Part shown: piece after piece, positions 9,817-19,202 of the stretch
Layout: each line of letters starts with the position of its first letter
How positions within the stretch are numbered: the first letter of the stretch is position 1
Origin: Hyunsoonleella ulvae
Lineage (GTDB): Bacteria > Bacteroidota > Bacteroidia > Flavobacteriales > Flavobacteriaceae
Direction: 5' to 3'
NCBI RefSeq assembly: GCF_016827605.1
Contig: NZ_JAEPJQ010000001.1
Location: forward strand, 124,001-188,000
Length of the DNA: 64,000 nt
Made by a program: the position numbers and the translations under genes
Notes under the pieces: model-generated
Databases searched by the model: none
What the model was told of the DNA's origin: nothing
The model's input: only the letters and a program-made list of their open reading frames with translations

Positions 9817-9868
9817 ACCTGAAAAAGAAGCGTTTTATACTTTACACTTCTTTTTTCAGATGCTTACA
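9817..9868. other. long hairpin between pflB and pflA
   Basis: Arms CTGAAAAAGAAG (9819-9830) and CTTCTTTTTTCAG (about 9848-9859, one extra T) with outer partial pairing AGCA/TGCT form a strong stem-loop with a loop of about 17 bases. There is no T-run after it on the minus strand, so it looks more like an mRNA-processing or stability hairpin within the operon than a terminator. It could help give pflB more transcript than pflA. Confidence 0.5.
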
Positions 9869-9882
9869 GCATACAAATAGAA

Positions 9883-12108
9883 TTAGATAGACTCGTGGAA
9901 TGATCTTGTGATTACCTCCATTTGTTGCTCTCTGGTAAGTCTTACAAAATTCACAGCATAACCAGAAACCCTAATGGTTAATTGTGGGTATGCTTCTGGG
10001 TGTTCCATCGCATCCAGTAAGGTGTCTTTATCTAAAACATTCACATTAACGTGTTGTGCATTTTTAGAAAAATACCCATCCAATATGCAGGCTAGGTTTT
10101 CAATACGCTCTCCTGCATCAGCACCCAAAGATTTTGGAACAATAGAGAAGGTATTTGAAATACCATCCTGAGAATCTTCATAATGGATTTTAGCTACAGA
10201 ATTTAATGATGCAATAGCTCCTTGTGAGTCTCTACCGTGCATAGGGTTTGCTCCAGGCGCAAATGGTACACCTTTAGCTCTCCCGTCTGGCGTAGCCCCT
10301 GTTTTCTTACCATATACCACATTTGACGTAATGGTTAACACAGACATGGTAGGTTCTGCATTTTTATAAACTGGTAATTTTTTTAGTTCATCATTAAAAT
10401 CTGCCACAGCATTTGCAGCTAAAACATCTACACGATCATCATCATTACCGTAGCAAGGGAAATCGCCTTCAATTTTAAAATCTACAGTTAAACCTTCTTC
10501 ATTTCTAATAGGTGTTACTTTCGCATATTTTATAGCTGATAACGAATCGGCCACAATTGATAAGCCTGCAATACCATAAGCAATATTAATTTCAGGATTA
10601 GTATCAATAAGTGCCATCTGTGCTTTCTCATAATAGTACTTATCGTGCATGTAGTGAATAATATTCATAGAATCGTTATACACGCGAGCTACCTCTTTCA
10701 TGGCGATTTTAAAATTAGCCATTACTTTATCAAAATCAAGTACTTTACAGTTACAAGGCGCAATACCATCTACCATTTTAGTCCCTGTAATTTCACAACG
10801 TCCGCCGTTTATAGCCAGCAATAAGGTTTTGGCTAAATTGGTACGCGCACCGAAAAATTGAATAGACTTTCCCAGCGCTTGATATGATACGCAACACGCT
10901 ATACCGTAATCGTCAGACCCTCTGGTTTTTCGCATTAATGCATCATTTTCAAACTGGATTGAAGATGTATCAATAGCCACTTTAGCACAAAAATCCTTAA
11001 AATTTTGAGGCAAATCTTTAGACCAAAGAATTGTCATATTTGGCTCTGGAGATGGACCTAAATTATAAAGTGTATTTAAAAATCTAAAAGATGTTTTAGT
11101 AACTTTAGTTCTACCATCCTCAAACATACCGCCAATAGCTTCAGTTACCCACGTTGGGTCACCTGCAAAAATTTCATCATAGGCACTCATTCTTAAATGG
11201 CGTACCATTCTCAATTTCATCACAAACTGGTCAATATACTCTTGTGCTTCAGCTTCAGTAATAATACCTTCCTGTAAATCTTCTTCAATAAAAATATCTA
11301 AGAATGTAGATACATTACCTAAGGACATCGCTGCACCATCTTGTTCTTTAACCGCAGCTAAATATCCCATGTAGGTCCATTGTACCGCTTCTTGAGCATT
11401 TTCAGCAGGACGACTTAAATCCAAATCGTACTTAGCTCCTAACTCTATAATTTCATTGAGGGCTTTAATTTGGTCTGACACCTCTTCACGTAAACGAATA
11501 ACAGCATCGGTCATAGGGCCACCAATATTTGCTAAATCTTGTTTTTTAGCTTCAATTAAAGTAGTGATACCATATAGTGCCACACGACGGTAATCTCCAA
11601 TCACCCTACCCCGTGCATAGTTATCTGGTAATCCTGTTAAAAACCCTAGCGAACGGAATTTTTTAATTTCAGCATTATAGGCTGAAAACACACCGTCGTT
11701 ATGTGTCTTTACATATTTTGTAAATAATTCTGTTAAGTTATCATTTGGTTTTACACCCTGTTCTGCCAAGGCTTTTTGTACTACTTTAAAACCTCCAAAA
11801 GGTTTCATGGTACGCTTTAGTAGCTCATCGGTTTGTAAACCAACTATAACTTCGTTTGCTTTATCAATATAACCTGCATTAAATGCGCTAACGGTTGAAA
11901 TCGTATCAGTATCTAATGCGCGTACACCATTATTTTGGCGTTCTTCCTTGGTGGCTTCTTTACAGATGTCCCATAATTTTTGAGTTTTGGCTGTTGGGCC
12001 TTCCAAAAATTCATGCGTTCCATGATAAGGTGTTATGTTATTACTAACAAAATCTCTAACATCAATCTTATCATTCCAAATTCCAGGTCTAAATGCTTTT
12101 ACTTCCAT
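9883..12108 (-). CDS. pflB: formate C-acetyltransferase (pyruvate formate-lyase)
   Basis: A 741-residue glycyl-radical enzyme that splits pyruvate with CoA into acetyl-CoA and formate during oxygen-poor growth. The two catalytic cysteines are adjacent at Cys405-Cys406 ([11 protein letters not shown]) and the radical glycine is Gly716 in [11 protein letters not shown], 25 residues from the C-terminus; length and motifs match the housekeeping PflB of enterobacteria and Gram-positives. First gene of pflB-pflA-transporter. Its promoter carries an FNR/CRP-type palindrome in class II position (see 12153-12196), so oxygen-dependent activation is likely. Confidence 0.97.
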   Translation of the reverse strand: MEVKAFRPGIWNDKIDVRDFVSNNITPYHGTHEFLEGPTAKTQKLWDICKEATKEERQNNGVRALDTDTISTVSAFNAGYIDKANEVIVGLQTDELLKRTMKPFGGFKVVQKALAEQGVKPNDNLTELFTKYVKTHNDGVFSAYNAEIKKFRSLGFLTGLPDNYARGRVIGDYRRVALYGITTLIEAKKQDLANIGGPMTDAVIRLREEVSDQIKALNEIIELGAKYDLDLSRPAENAQEAVQWTYMGYLAAVKEQDGAAMSLGNVSTFLDIFIEEDLQEGIITEAEAQEYIDQFVMKLRMVRHLRMSAYDEIFAGDPTWVTEAIGGMFEDGRTKVTKTSFRFLNTLYNLGPSPEPNMTILWSKDLPQNFKDFCAKVAIDTSSIQFENDALMRKTRGSDDYGIACCVSYQALGKSIQFFGARTNLAKTLLLAINGGRCEITGTKMVDGIAPCNCKVLDFDKVMANFKIAMKEVARVYNDSMNIIHYMHDKYYYEKAQMALIDTNPEINIAYGIAGLSIVADSLSAIKYAKVTPIRNEEGLTVDFKIEGDFPCYGNDDDRVDVLAANAVADFNDELKKLPVYKNAEPTMSVLTITSNVVYGKKTGATPDGRAKGVPFAPGANPMHGRDSQGAIASLNSVAKIHYEDSQDGISNTFSIVPKSLGADAGERIENLACILDGYFSKNAQHVNVNVLDKDTLLDAMEHPEAYPQLTIRVSGYAVNFVRLTREQQMEVITRSFHESI

Positions 12109-12152
12109 CTCTATTTGTATTTATATGTTGTGTATGCCAATGTTTGACCATC

Positions 12153-12196
12153 CAAAGGTAGCACCCCATTACATCTTAAATCATGACAATTGTCAG
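12153..12196 (-). promoter_or_regulatory. pflB promoter with FNR/CRP-type box
   Basis: On the minus strand TACCTTTG (12153-12160) is an exact TAnnTTTG -7 element. The palindrome TGAC-AATT-GTCA occupies 12184-12195, centre 12189.5, exactly 29.5 bp upstream of the first base of the -7 element. The same spacing is seen at four other promoters in this window. The start codon of pflB is 45 bp downstream of the -7 element. The rest of the 344-bp gap 12109-12452 contains no gene or other clear structure. Confidence 0.75.
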
Positions 12197-12452
12197 TAAA
12201 CCATTAAAAAGAGGATTTTGAAGATATTAAGATAAAGCCTAGGGAAATTCCAATAAATAGGATTCCATTAGCTTAGTTCTTTTATGTTTTTTCAAAAAAA
12301 GCGTTAAAAATTTGATAATTTAAAAATGAAAGCTAACTTATTTTCATAATTTCATCTAAAAATTGCATACATTGTCTTTCCTTTTAGGAATTAAGCCAAT
12401 TTGAAAATCTTATTTATTTTCATAATTTGCATTAATACATTCTACAATTCTT

Positions 12453-14225
12453 ATGACTGAGATAACACGACTTTTTGACTTTCCATATTACCAATTAGAA
12501 AACCACCCGTTAGATGCTTCGCTGAACACCAAAAAAAATGGCGAATGGGAGAAAACATCTACTAAAGATTATTTAGATAAAGCCAATGCCATAAGTAGAG
12601 CCTTGTTGAAATTGGGCGTTAAGAAAAATGACAAAATTGCGGTTATTTCATCGAATAATAGGACCGAATGGAATATTGTGGATATAGGCATTTTACAAGT
12701 TGGTGCACAAAATATTCCGATTTATCCAACTATTAGTTCTGATGATTATGAATATGTTTTGAATCATAGCGAATCCATATATTGTTTTGTAAGCTGTACC
12801 GAAGTTCTAGAAAAAATAAATAAGGTTAAAAAGAAAACACAACTTAAGGAAGTATACTCATTCGACCATATTGATGGGTGTAAACACTATTCCGAATTGT
12901 TAGAGTTGGGGGCAGAGGATGCAAATCAGAAAGACGTCGAGGCTCGAAAATTAGACATAAAACCTGAAGAGTTAGCAACAATAATCTATACTTCTGGAAC
13001 CACAGGAAAGCCCAAAGGTGTTATGCTATCACACAATAATATCGTTTCTAATGTACTTTCTGCATCCAATAGATTTCCTTTAGACAAAAACGCTCGAGCT
13101 TTAAGTTTTTTACCTATTTGCCATATTTTTGAACGTGTGTTTACCTATTTATACCAGTACCGTAGCATTGAAACCTACTATGCTGAAGCTATTGATAAAA
13201 TAGGTAATAATGCTAAAGAAATAAAACCACATACAATGACTGTTGTACCACGACTCATCGAGAAAGTGTATGACAAAATAATGGATAAGGGCACAGATCT
13301 TACAGGCCTTAAAAAGAAACTGTTCTTTTGGGCGGTGGAGCTTGGTGCACAGTTTAAACCCTACAGCCAAAATGGCTTTTTGTATGGACTGAAACTTGCT
13401 ATAGCACGAAAACTAATTTTTAGTAAATGGCAAGCAGCTCTGGGAGGAAATATTGTTTTTATGGCTTCAGGAAGTGCTGCACTACAATCCCGACTTGGAA
13501 GAATTTTTGGAGCTGCAGATATGCCTATAATGGAATGTTATGGCTTAACCGAAACCTCTCCAGGAATATCTGCTAGTGACCGAAGAAACAATGGCTGGAA
13601 AATTGGTTATGTAGGGCGAGTTATTGACGGCGTTGAAGTAAAAATAGCAGAAGATGGCGAAATATTATGTAAAGGCCCCAATGTTATGATGGGTTATTAT
13701 AAAGATCCTGAAAAAACTGCTAGTGTGATGACAGTTGACTATTTCCATACAGGAGATAAAGGAGAGATTGACGCTGATGGCTTCTTAAAAATTACTGGAC
13801 GCAAAAAAGAGATGTTTAAAACTTCTGGTGGAAAATACATCATTCCCACACTTTTAGAAAATCAATTAAAGCAATCTAGGTTTATAGAACAAGTTATGGT
13901 AATTGGGGAAGGCGAAAAAATGCCAGCCGCCTTAATACAACCAAATTTTGAATTTATAAAAGATTGGATAGAACGTAAAAATCATACCGTAGGAGATTCA
14001 CTAAAAGATATTGCGGCATCTGAAATTGTTCAAAAACGTATTCAGAAAGAAGTTGATAAATGCAATAAAAAGTTTGGAAAGTGGGAACAAATTAAAAAGT
14101 TTGAAATTACTGCTGAAGAATGGTCTATTGATGCGGGACATCTTACCCCCACTATGAAAATGAAACGGGATGTTATTAAAAAGATGTACGTTAATTTAAT
14201 TGAGAATATATATCGGCCTTCTTAA
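12453..14225 (+). CDS. long-chain fatty acid-CoA ligase (AMP-forming)
   Basis: A 590-residue member of the ANL/AMP-binding superfamily that activates fatty acids to acyl-CoA with ATP. The AMP-binding P-loop reads TIIYTSGTTGKPKGVMLSH (near residue 180), with A5 motif YGLTET, the hinge region DGFLKITGRKKEMFKTSGGKYI and a C-terminal lid ending in a VxLTPTMKMKR-like motif (HLTPTMKMKRD) with the catalytic Lys. Length and the long form with FERVFTYLYQY match FadD15-type eukaryote-like ligases common in Bacteroidetes. It lies upstream of, and probably feeds, the beta-oxidation operon at 14.8-21 kb, although separate terminators suggest its own transcription unit. Confidence 0.92.
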   Translation: MTEITRLFDFPYYQLENHPLDASLNTKKNGEWEKTSTKDYLDKANAISRALLKLGVKKNDKIAVISSNNRTEWNIVDIGILQVGAQNIPIYPTISSDDYEYVLNHSESIYCFVSCTEVLEKINKVKKKTQLKEVYSFDHIDGCKHYSELLELGAEDANQKDVEARKLDIKPEELATIIYTSGTTGKPKGVMLSHNNIVSNVLSASNRFPLDKNARALSFLPICHIFERVFTYLYQYRSIETYYAEAIDKIGNNAKEIKPHTMTVVPRLIEKVYDKIMDKGTDLTGLKKKLFFWAVELGAQFKPYSQNGFLYGLKLAIARKLIFSKWQAALGGNIVFMASGSAALQSRLGRIFGAADMPIMECYGLTETSPGISASDRRNNGWKIGYVGRVIDGVEVKIAEDGEILCKGPNVMMGYYKDPEKTASVMTVDYFHTGDKGEIDADGFLKITGRKKEMFKTSGGKYIIPTLLENQLKQSRFIEQVMVIGEGEKMPAALIQPNFEFIKDWIERKNHTVGDSLKDIAASEIVQKRIQKEVDKCNKKFGKWEQIKKFEITAEEWSIDAGHLTPTMKMKRDVIKKMYVNLIENIYRPS

Positions 14226-14255
14226 TTTAAAGCACTACAATAACACTCCCTAAAT

Positions 14256-14288
14256 AAATGACTATTAATTAGTTATTCATTTTTTTTA
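14256..14288 (+). terminator. weak terminator after the acyl-CoA ligase
   Basis: Imperfect inverted arms AAATGA.. (about 14256) and ..TCATTT (about 14277-14282) around ATTAATTAG, followed by a run of eight T. Position 30 bp after the stop codon fits termination, but the stem is AU-rich and imperfect. Confidence 0.35.
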
Positions 14289-14322
14289 GTATATTTAAAC
14301 ATAACCAATTAAAACTAAAAAA

Positions 14323-14715
14323 ATGAAAACAAAGAATTTTCTAGTCTCTGGTATCGTTGGAGGCATCGTAGATTTCCTTTTAGGATGGTTGTTTTACGGC
14401 ATTATTTTTAAAGACACATTCCCGCAACCAGAGGAAAGTGAACAAACCATGTTGTTTATCTTTTTAGGCTGTTTAACTTTTGGCTTTTTTGTTTCCTACA
14501 TTTACAACCGATGGGCACAAATAACTACTGCCGCTACTGGTGCTAAAGCTGGTGCTATAATTGGAGTATTTATAGGCTTATTTTACAATTTCTTTAATAT
14601 GGCCATGGATTCTGGAATGGAACTACAACTAGCAGCTTTAGATGTTGTGATATCTATAGTTATGACATCTATTATTGGAGCTGTTATTGGTGCCGTAAAC
14701 GGTAAACTAGGATAG
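14323..14715 (+). CDS. small membrane protein of unknown function
   Basis: A 130-residue hydrophobic protein with about four predicted transmembrane helices (around residues 7-27, 43-61, 75-95 and 107-127). The N-terminal helix is glycine-rich (VSGIVGGIVDFLLGWLFYG), the third reads AGAIIGVFIGLFYNFF. I do not recognise a named family. It begins with ATG 32 bp after a poly-A/T stretch and ends just before a good terminator, so it is probably monocistronic. Its place between lipid-metabolism genes is not enough to assign a role. Confidence 0.75.
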   Translation: MKTKNFLVSGIVGGIVDFLLGWLFYGIIFKDTFPQPEESEQTMLFIFLGCLTFGFFVSYIYNRWAQITTAATGAKAGAIIGVFIGLFYNFFNMAMDSGMELQLAALDVVISIVMTSIIGAVIGAVNGKLG

Positions 14716-14738
14716 TTTATTTTTTACATTTTACCTTT

Positions 14739-14766
14739 AAACACCTCTTAATGAGGTGTTTTTTGT
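14739..14766 (+). terminator. Rho-independent terminator
   Basis: Perfect 8-bp stem AACACCTC (14740-14747) / GAGGTGTT (14753-14760), 5-base loop, followed directly by TTTTTTG. It closes the transcription unit of the small membrane protein. Confidence 0.85.
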
Positions 14767-14786
14767 TTCTATGCTATTCTTTTTTT

Positions 14787-14825
14787 AATATATTATGCAC
14801 GCATAATATATTTTTATTATATTTG
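14787..14825 (+). promoter_or_regulatory. operator palindrome and -7 element of the MarR/beta-oxidation operon
   Basis: A perfect 26-bp palindrome, half-site AATATATTATGC, two-base centre AC, occupies 14787-14812. TATATTTG at 14818-14825 is an exact TAnnTTTG -7 element, 20 bp before the ATG of the MarR gene. The palindrome covers the place where the -33 element would be, as expected for a repressor site. By family knowledge MarR proteins bind such palindromes and often repress their own operon; here fatty acyl-CoA is a plausible inducer. Confidence 0.7.
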
Positions 14826-14845
14826 AGAAATTCTAACTCTCAAGA

Positions 14846-15286
14846 ATGAAAGACAAAACAATAGATTATGTACTTAGGACCACGTGGTTAACTGTAAATA
14901 AAATGTACAACGAAGAAGCTGCAAAATTTGAAAGCACTATGGCTACTGGTTTTACCCTACTAAGTATAGATCCTGAAAAAGGCACACCCTCAACCGCTCT
15001 TGGGCCGAAAATGGGCATGGAAGCGACGAGCTTGTCGCGCACATTAAAAACCATGGAAAAAAGAGGCTTGATAGAGCGTCATCCTAACCCAGAAGATGGT
15101 AGAGGTGTTTTGATTCACTTAACGGATTTTGGAAAAGAAAAACGAGAGCTTTCAAAAGAAAAGGTGTTGACCTTTAATGAGGCCATCAGAAAAAATATAG
15201 ATGAAGAAAAATTAAGTCATTTTTACGAGGTTGCTGAAACCATAAACGAATTGGTTTCAAACAAAAAAATATACATAAACAAGTAA
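14846..15286 (+). CDS. MarR family transcriptional regulator
   Basis: A 146-residue winged-helix protein. The recognition region reads LGPKMGMEATSLSRTLKTMEKRGLIERHPNPEDGRGVLIHLT, the MarR helix-turn-helix plus wing with its conserved DxRxxxxxLT pattern (here DGRGVLIHLT). It starts the operon that continues, 17 bp later, with the FadN-like beta-oxidation enzyme, thiolase and acyl-CoA dehydrogenase; homologues in the same position occur in many flavobacteria. A large palindrome directly in front of the gene is the likely autoregulatory operator. The inference is a fatty-acid-degradation repressor that senses an acyl-CoA or fatty acid; the ligand is not visible in the sequence. Confidence 0.9.
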   Translation: MKDKTIDYVLRTTWLTVNKMYNEEAAKFESTMATGFTLLSIDPEKGTPSTALGPKMGMEATSLSRTLKTMEKRGLIERHPNPEDGRGVLIHLTDFGKEKRELSKEKVLTFNEAIRKNIDEEKLSHFYEVAETINELVSNKKIYINK

Positions 15287-15303
15287 ATTGAGTTTAAACG
15301 AAA

Positions 15304-17712
15304 ATGGGTAAACGCATTATAAAAAAAGTTGCTGTAATAGGTTCAGGTATCATGGGAAGTGGAATAGCTTGCCATTTTGCCAATATTGGTGTTGAAGTTC
15401 TACTTTTAGATATAGTACCAAGAGCACTGACTGATGTAGAAGAGGCTAAAGGTTTAACTATAGAAGATAAAAGTGTTAGAAACCGTTTGGTAAATGATGC
15501 GCTAAAAGCATCTTTAAAATCAAAGCCCTCCCCTATTTACCATCAGAAATTTGCCAGTAGGATAACCACTGGAAATTTAGAAGATGATATTGCCAAAGTA
15601 AAAGATGTTGACTGGATTATTGAGGTAGTAGTAGAGCGACTAGACATCAAAAAACAAGTTTTTGAAAATTTAGAAAAGCACAGAACTCCTGGAACGCTTA
15701 TTACGAGTAACACCTCTGGTATTCCCATAAAATTTATGAGTGAAGGCAGAAGTGAAGATTTTCAGAAGCATTTCTGTGGCACACATTTCTTCAATCCACC
15801 AAGATATTTAAAGTTATTTGAAATTATCCCTGGACCTAAAACTGAGACTTCTGTTTTAGATTTTTTGAATAATTATGGAGAGCAGTATTTAGGTAAAACT
15901 TCGGTTATAGCTAAAGATACTCCTGCATTTATAGGAAACAGGATTGGTATTTTCAGCATCATGAGTTTATTTCATACCGTAAAGGAAATGGGATTAACAA
16001 TTGAAGAAGTTGATAAATTAACAGGTCCTGTAATTGGACGACCAAAATCAGCTACCTTTAGAACAGTTGATGTTGTAGGTTTAGATACTTTAGTACATGT
16101 GGCCAACGGCATTGCTGAAAATTGTAAGAATGACGAACGTTTAGAACTATTCAAACTTCCAGAATTTATATCAACTATGGTTGATAATAAATGGTTAGGT
16201 AGCAAAACGGGACAAGGGTTTTATAAAAAGGTTAAAGGCGAAAGCGGTAAAAGTGAAATCCTGTCATTAGACTTAGATACTTTAGAATATAGACCTAAAA
16301 AACGTGCAAAGTTTGCCACTTTAGAATTAACCAAATCTGTGGATAAAGTTATCGATAGATTCAAAATTTTAGTATCCGGCAAGGACAAAGCAGGAGAATT
16401 TTACAGAAAAAGTTTTGCACAGTTATTTGCTTATGTAACTTATAGAATTCCTGAAATTTCAGACGAACTATATAAAATTGATGACGCAATGAAAGCAGGG
16501 TTTGGTTGGGAACACGGTCCTTTTCAAATTTGGGATGCTATTGGTGTTGAAAAAGGATTGGAATTAATTAAAGCTGAAGGCTTAGAAGTTGCCAATTGGG
16601 TAAACGAAATGCTTTCCTCCGGTAATGCATCCTTTTATACCGTGCAAAATGGCGCTACCTACTTTTATGATATCCCGTCAAAATCACAAACTAAAGTACC
16701 AGGACAAGATGCCTTCATTATCCTAGATAACATTAGAACATCTAATGAAGTATTTAAAAACTCAGGTGTTGTTATTGAAGATTTAGGCGATGGTATTTTA
16801 AACTGTGAATTTCAGTCTAAAATGAACATCATAGGAGGTGATGTTTTAGCAGGATTAAACAAAGCGATTGATCTAGCCGAAAAAGATTTTGATGGATTAG
16901 TTATAGGAAACCAAGGCGCTAATTTCTCAGTAGGTGCAAATATTGGTATGATTTTTATGATGGCCGTAGAGCAGGAATATGAAGAATTAAATGGTGCCAT
17001 AAAATACTTTCAGGATACGATGATGCGAATGCGCTATTCTGCTATTCCAACAGTTTCAGCTCCACACGGTATGTCTTTAGGCGGTGCATGCGAATTGTCA
17101 ATGCATGCTGATAAAGTTGTAGCAGCAGCAGAAACTTATATTGGCTTAGTTGAATTTGGTGTTGGGGTTATTCCCGGTGGCGCAGGTTCTAAAGAAATGG
17201 CACTTCGTGCTTCTGATACCTTCAGAAAAGGAGATGTGGAATTAAATGTGCTACAAGAGTACTTTTTAACTATAGGAATGGCAAAAGTATCAACTTCTGC
17301 TTATGAAGCTTACGATTTAGGTATACTTCAAAAAGGAAAAGATGTGGTGGTTGTTAATAAAGACAGACAGATAGCTACAGCCAAAGCACATGCAAGATTG
17401 ATGGCAGATGCAGGATATACACAACCCGTAAAACGTAAAGATGTAAAAGTTCTAGGAAAACAAGCCCTTGGGATGTTTTTAGTTGGCACAGACGCTATGG
17501 AGGCTAGTAATTATATCAGTGAACACGATCATAAAATTGCTAATAAATTAGCTTATGTGATGGCAGGAGGCGATCTATCTGAGCCTACTTTAGTTACTGA
17601 ACAATATTTACTGGATTTAGAACGGGAAGCCTTTTTAAGTTTATGTACAGAACGAAAAACTTTGGAGCGCATCCAACACATGTTAAAAACGGGTAAACCA
17701 TTACGCAACTAA
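15304..17712 (+). CDS. 3-hydroxyacyl-CoA dehydrogenase / enoyl-CoA hydratase, FadN-type
   Basis: An 802-residue bifunctional beta-oxidation enzyme with the domains in the FadN order: NAD-binding 3-hydroxyacyl-CoA dehydrogenase first (Rossmann GSGIMGSG at residues 13-20, then the substrate loop FNPPRYLKLFEIIPG and the C-terminal HAD domain), enoyl-CoA hydratase last (GANFSVGANIG oxyanion region and GLVEFGVGVIPGGAGSKE carrying the two catalytic acids). This is opposite to E. coli FadB and like Bacillus FadN. It hydrates enoyl-CoA and oxidises the hydroxyacyl-CoA in the cytoplasm. Preceded by the MarR gene by 17 bp and followed by a pair of palindromic repeats before the thiolase gene. Confidence 0.94.
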   Translation: MGKRIIKKVAVIGSGIMGSGIACHFANIGVEVLLLDIVPRALTDVEEAKGLTIEDKSVRNRLVNDALKASLKSKPSPIYHQKFASRITTGNLEDDIAKVKDVDWIIEVVVERLDIKKQVFENLEKHRTPGTLITSNTSGIPIKFMSEGRSEDFQKHFCGTHFFNPPRYLKLFEIIPGPKTETSVLDFLNNYGEQYLGKTSVIAKDTPAFIGNRIGIFSIMSLFHTVKEMGLTIEEVDKLTGPVIGRPKSATFRTVDVVGLDTLVHVANGIAENCKNDERLELFKLPEFISTMVDNKWLGSKTGQGFYKKVKGESGKSEILSLDLDTLEYRPKKRAKFATLELTKSVDKVIDRFKILVSGKDKAGEFYRKSFAQLFAYVTYRIPEISDELYKIDDAMKAGFGWEHGPFQIWDAIGVEKGLELIKAEGLEVANWVNEMLSSGNASFYTVQNGATYFYDIPSKSQTKVPGQDAFIILDNIRTSNEVFKNSGVVIEDLGDGILNCEFQSKMNIIGGDVLAGLNKAIDLAEKDFDGLVIGNQGANFSVGANIGMIFMMAVEQEYEELNGAIKYFQDTMMRMRYSAIPTVSAPHGMSLGGACELSMHADKVVAAAETYIGLVEFGVGVIPGGAGSKEMALRASDTFRKGDVELNVLQEYFLTIGMAKVSTSAYEAYDLGILQKGKDVVVVNKDRQIATAKAHARLMADAGYTQPVKRKDVKVLGKQALGMFLVGTDAMEASNYISEHDHKIANKLAYVMAGGDLSEPTLVTEQYLLDLEREAFLSLCTERKTLERIQHMLKTGKPLRN

Positions 17713-17714
17713 AA

Positions 17715-17842
17715 GTAGCCCCACCTAACCTCCCCAAAGGGGAGGAACTGAAATTAAGGCCTAAATAAAAATGAAAAAGTTAAACAATTAAAATATAGCC
17801 CAAAATACTCCCTCTCCTTTGGAGAGGGTTCGGGAGAGGCTT
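17715..17842. repeat. paired inverted palindromic repeats between fadN-like and thiolase genes
   Basis: Left copy 17715-17750 (stem CCTCCCC 17729-17735, loop AAA, GGGGAGG 17739-17745) begins 3 bp after the stop codon. Right copy 17805-17842 (stem CCCTCTCC 17810-17817, loop TTT, GGAGAGGG 17821-17828, tail ttcgggagaggctt) ends on the base before the thiolase ATG. The two are in opposite orientation. The right copy supplies the purine-rich sequence in front of the start codon. Same family at 19037-19198, 31700-31822, 41571-41742, 62587-62621 and 63403-63537. Confidence 0.8.
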
Positions 17843-19033
17843 ATGAAACAAGCATATATAGTAAAAGCATACAGAACCGCAGTTGGAAAAGCGCCCAAAG
17901 GTGTTTTTAGGTTTAAAAGAACCGATGAATTAGCTGCTGAAACCATTCAATACATGATGAATGAGCTTCCTGAATTGGACAAAAAACGTATTGATGATGT
18001 TATAGTAGGTAATGCCATGCCAGAAGGTTCCCAAGGTTTAAACATGGCACGTTTAATCTCATTAATGGGATTAGATATTATTGATGTTCCGGGAGTTACA
18101 GTAAATCGTTTTTGCTCTTCTGGTATTGAAACTATTGGTATTGCTACAGCAAAAATCCAAGCAGGGATGGCAGATTGCATTATCGCTGGTGGTGCTGAAA
18201 GCATGAGTGCTGTCCCAATGACAGGTTATAAAACCGACCTAAATTATGATTTAGCCAAATCTGGCAGGGAAGAATATTACTGGGGTATGGGAAATACCGC
18301 CGAAGCCGTAGCCAATGAATTTAAAGTGTCTCGTGAAGATCAAGATGAGTTTGCATACAACTCACATATGAAAGCCCTAAAGGCGCAGGCCGAAGATAGA
18401 TTTCAAGATCAAATTGTGCCTATTGAAGTTGAACAAACCTACGTGGATGAAAACGGTAAAAAAGCTACTAAAAGCTATACGGTTACTAAAGATGAAGGCC
18501 CTAGAAAAGGAACAAACTTAGCCGCTCTAGCAAAACTACGACCTGTGTTTGCTCAAGGCGGAAGCGTTACAGCAGGTAACTCTTCACAAATGAGTGATGG
18601 CGCAGCATTTGTAATGGTTATGAGTGAAGACATGGTAAAAGAATTAAATCTTGAACCTATTGCGAGATTGGTAAATTACGCAGCAGCTGGTGTGGAGCCA
18701 AGAATTATGGGCATAGGGCCAGTTAAAGCTATCCCTAAAGCTTTAAAACAAGCAGGATTAAAACAAAGTGATTTAGAGTTAATAGAGCTTAATGAAGCAT
18801 TTGCATCTCAATCGCTTGCTGTTATTAGAGAATTGGATCTAAATCCAGATATCATCAATGTAAATGGAGGCGCAATTGCATTAGGTCATCCGTTAGGATG
18901 TACTGGTGCTAAACTTTCAGTCCAGTTGTTTGATGAAATGCGTAAACGTGATATGAAAGGTAAATACGGTGCAGTAACCATGTGTGTGGGTACTGGACAG
19001 GGTGCTTGTGGAATTTTTGAGTTTCTTAATTAA
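17843..19033 (+). CDS. acetyl-CoA C-acyltransferase (3-ketoacyl-CoA thiolase)
   Basis: A 396-residue thiolase that cleaves 3-ketoacyl-CoA with CoA, the last step of beta-oxidation. The acyl-accepting Cys91 lies in [12 protein letters not shown], then NEAFAS, the catalytic His in [15 protein letters not shown], and the second Cys in [11 protein letters not shown] chose ATG 17843 ([18 protein letters not shown]) rather than an upstream in-frame codon, because the upstream residues would be encoded by the palindromic repeat and homologues start here. Third gene of the MarR-headed operon. Role in degradation rather than synthesis is supported by the neighbours. Confidence 0.95.
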   Translation: MKQAYIVKAYRTAVGKAPKGVFRFKRTDELAAETIQYMMNELPELDKKRIDDVIVGNAMPEGSQGLNMARLISLMGLDIIDVPGVTVNRFCSSGIETIGIATAKIQAGMADCIIAGGAESMSAVPMTGYKTDLNYDLAKSGREEYYWGMGNTAEAVANEFKVSREDQDEFAYNSHMKALKAQAEDRFQDQIVPIEVEQTYVDENGKKATKSYTVTKDEGPRKGTNLAALAKLRPVFAQGGSVTAGNSSQMSDGAAFVMVMSEDMVKELNLEPIARLVNYAAAGVEPRIMGIGPVKAIPKALKQAGLKQSDLELIELNEAFASQSLAVIRELDLNPDIINVNGGAIALGHPLGCTGAKLSVQLFDEMRKRDMKGKYGAVTMCVGTGQGACGIFEFLN

Positions 19034-19036
19034 GCC

Positions 19037-19198
19037 CAAAGCCCCACCTAACCTCCCCCAAAGAGGAGGAAATACTCTAACTAAAAAGGTGTTTGTAAAG
19101 AAAAAAAGGATCAACAAAAAAGGAAATAAGAATTAATATATAATTAAAAATAACCCCGAGTAAGTTTCTCCCCCTTTGGGGGAGCTAGAGGGGGCTGT
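19037..19198. repeat. paired inverted palindromic repeats between thiolase and acyl-CoA dehydrogenase genes
   Basis: Left copy 19041-19070 (gccccacctaacctccccc..., loop caaag, gaggagg) begins shortly after the thiolase stop. Right copy 19166-19198 (stem CTCCCCC 19168-19174, loop TTT, GGGGGAG 19178-19184, tail ctagagggggct) ends 4 bp before the ATG at 19203. About 95 bp of AT-rich sequence lies between them. Arrangement is the same as at 17715-17842. Confidence 0.78.
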
Positions 19199-19202
19199 TA
19201 CT

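Noticed and set aside
17819-17842. Thiolase start upstream at 17819
   Set aside because: The extra residues MERVRERL are translated repeat sequence; homologues start at [12 protein letters not shown].
19176-19202. Acyl-CoA dehydrogenase start at TTG 19176
   Set aside because: It would translate the palindromic repeat; ATG 19203 gives the conserved N-terminus.
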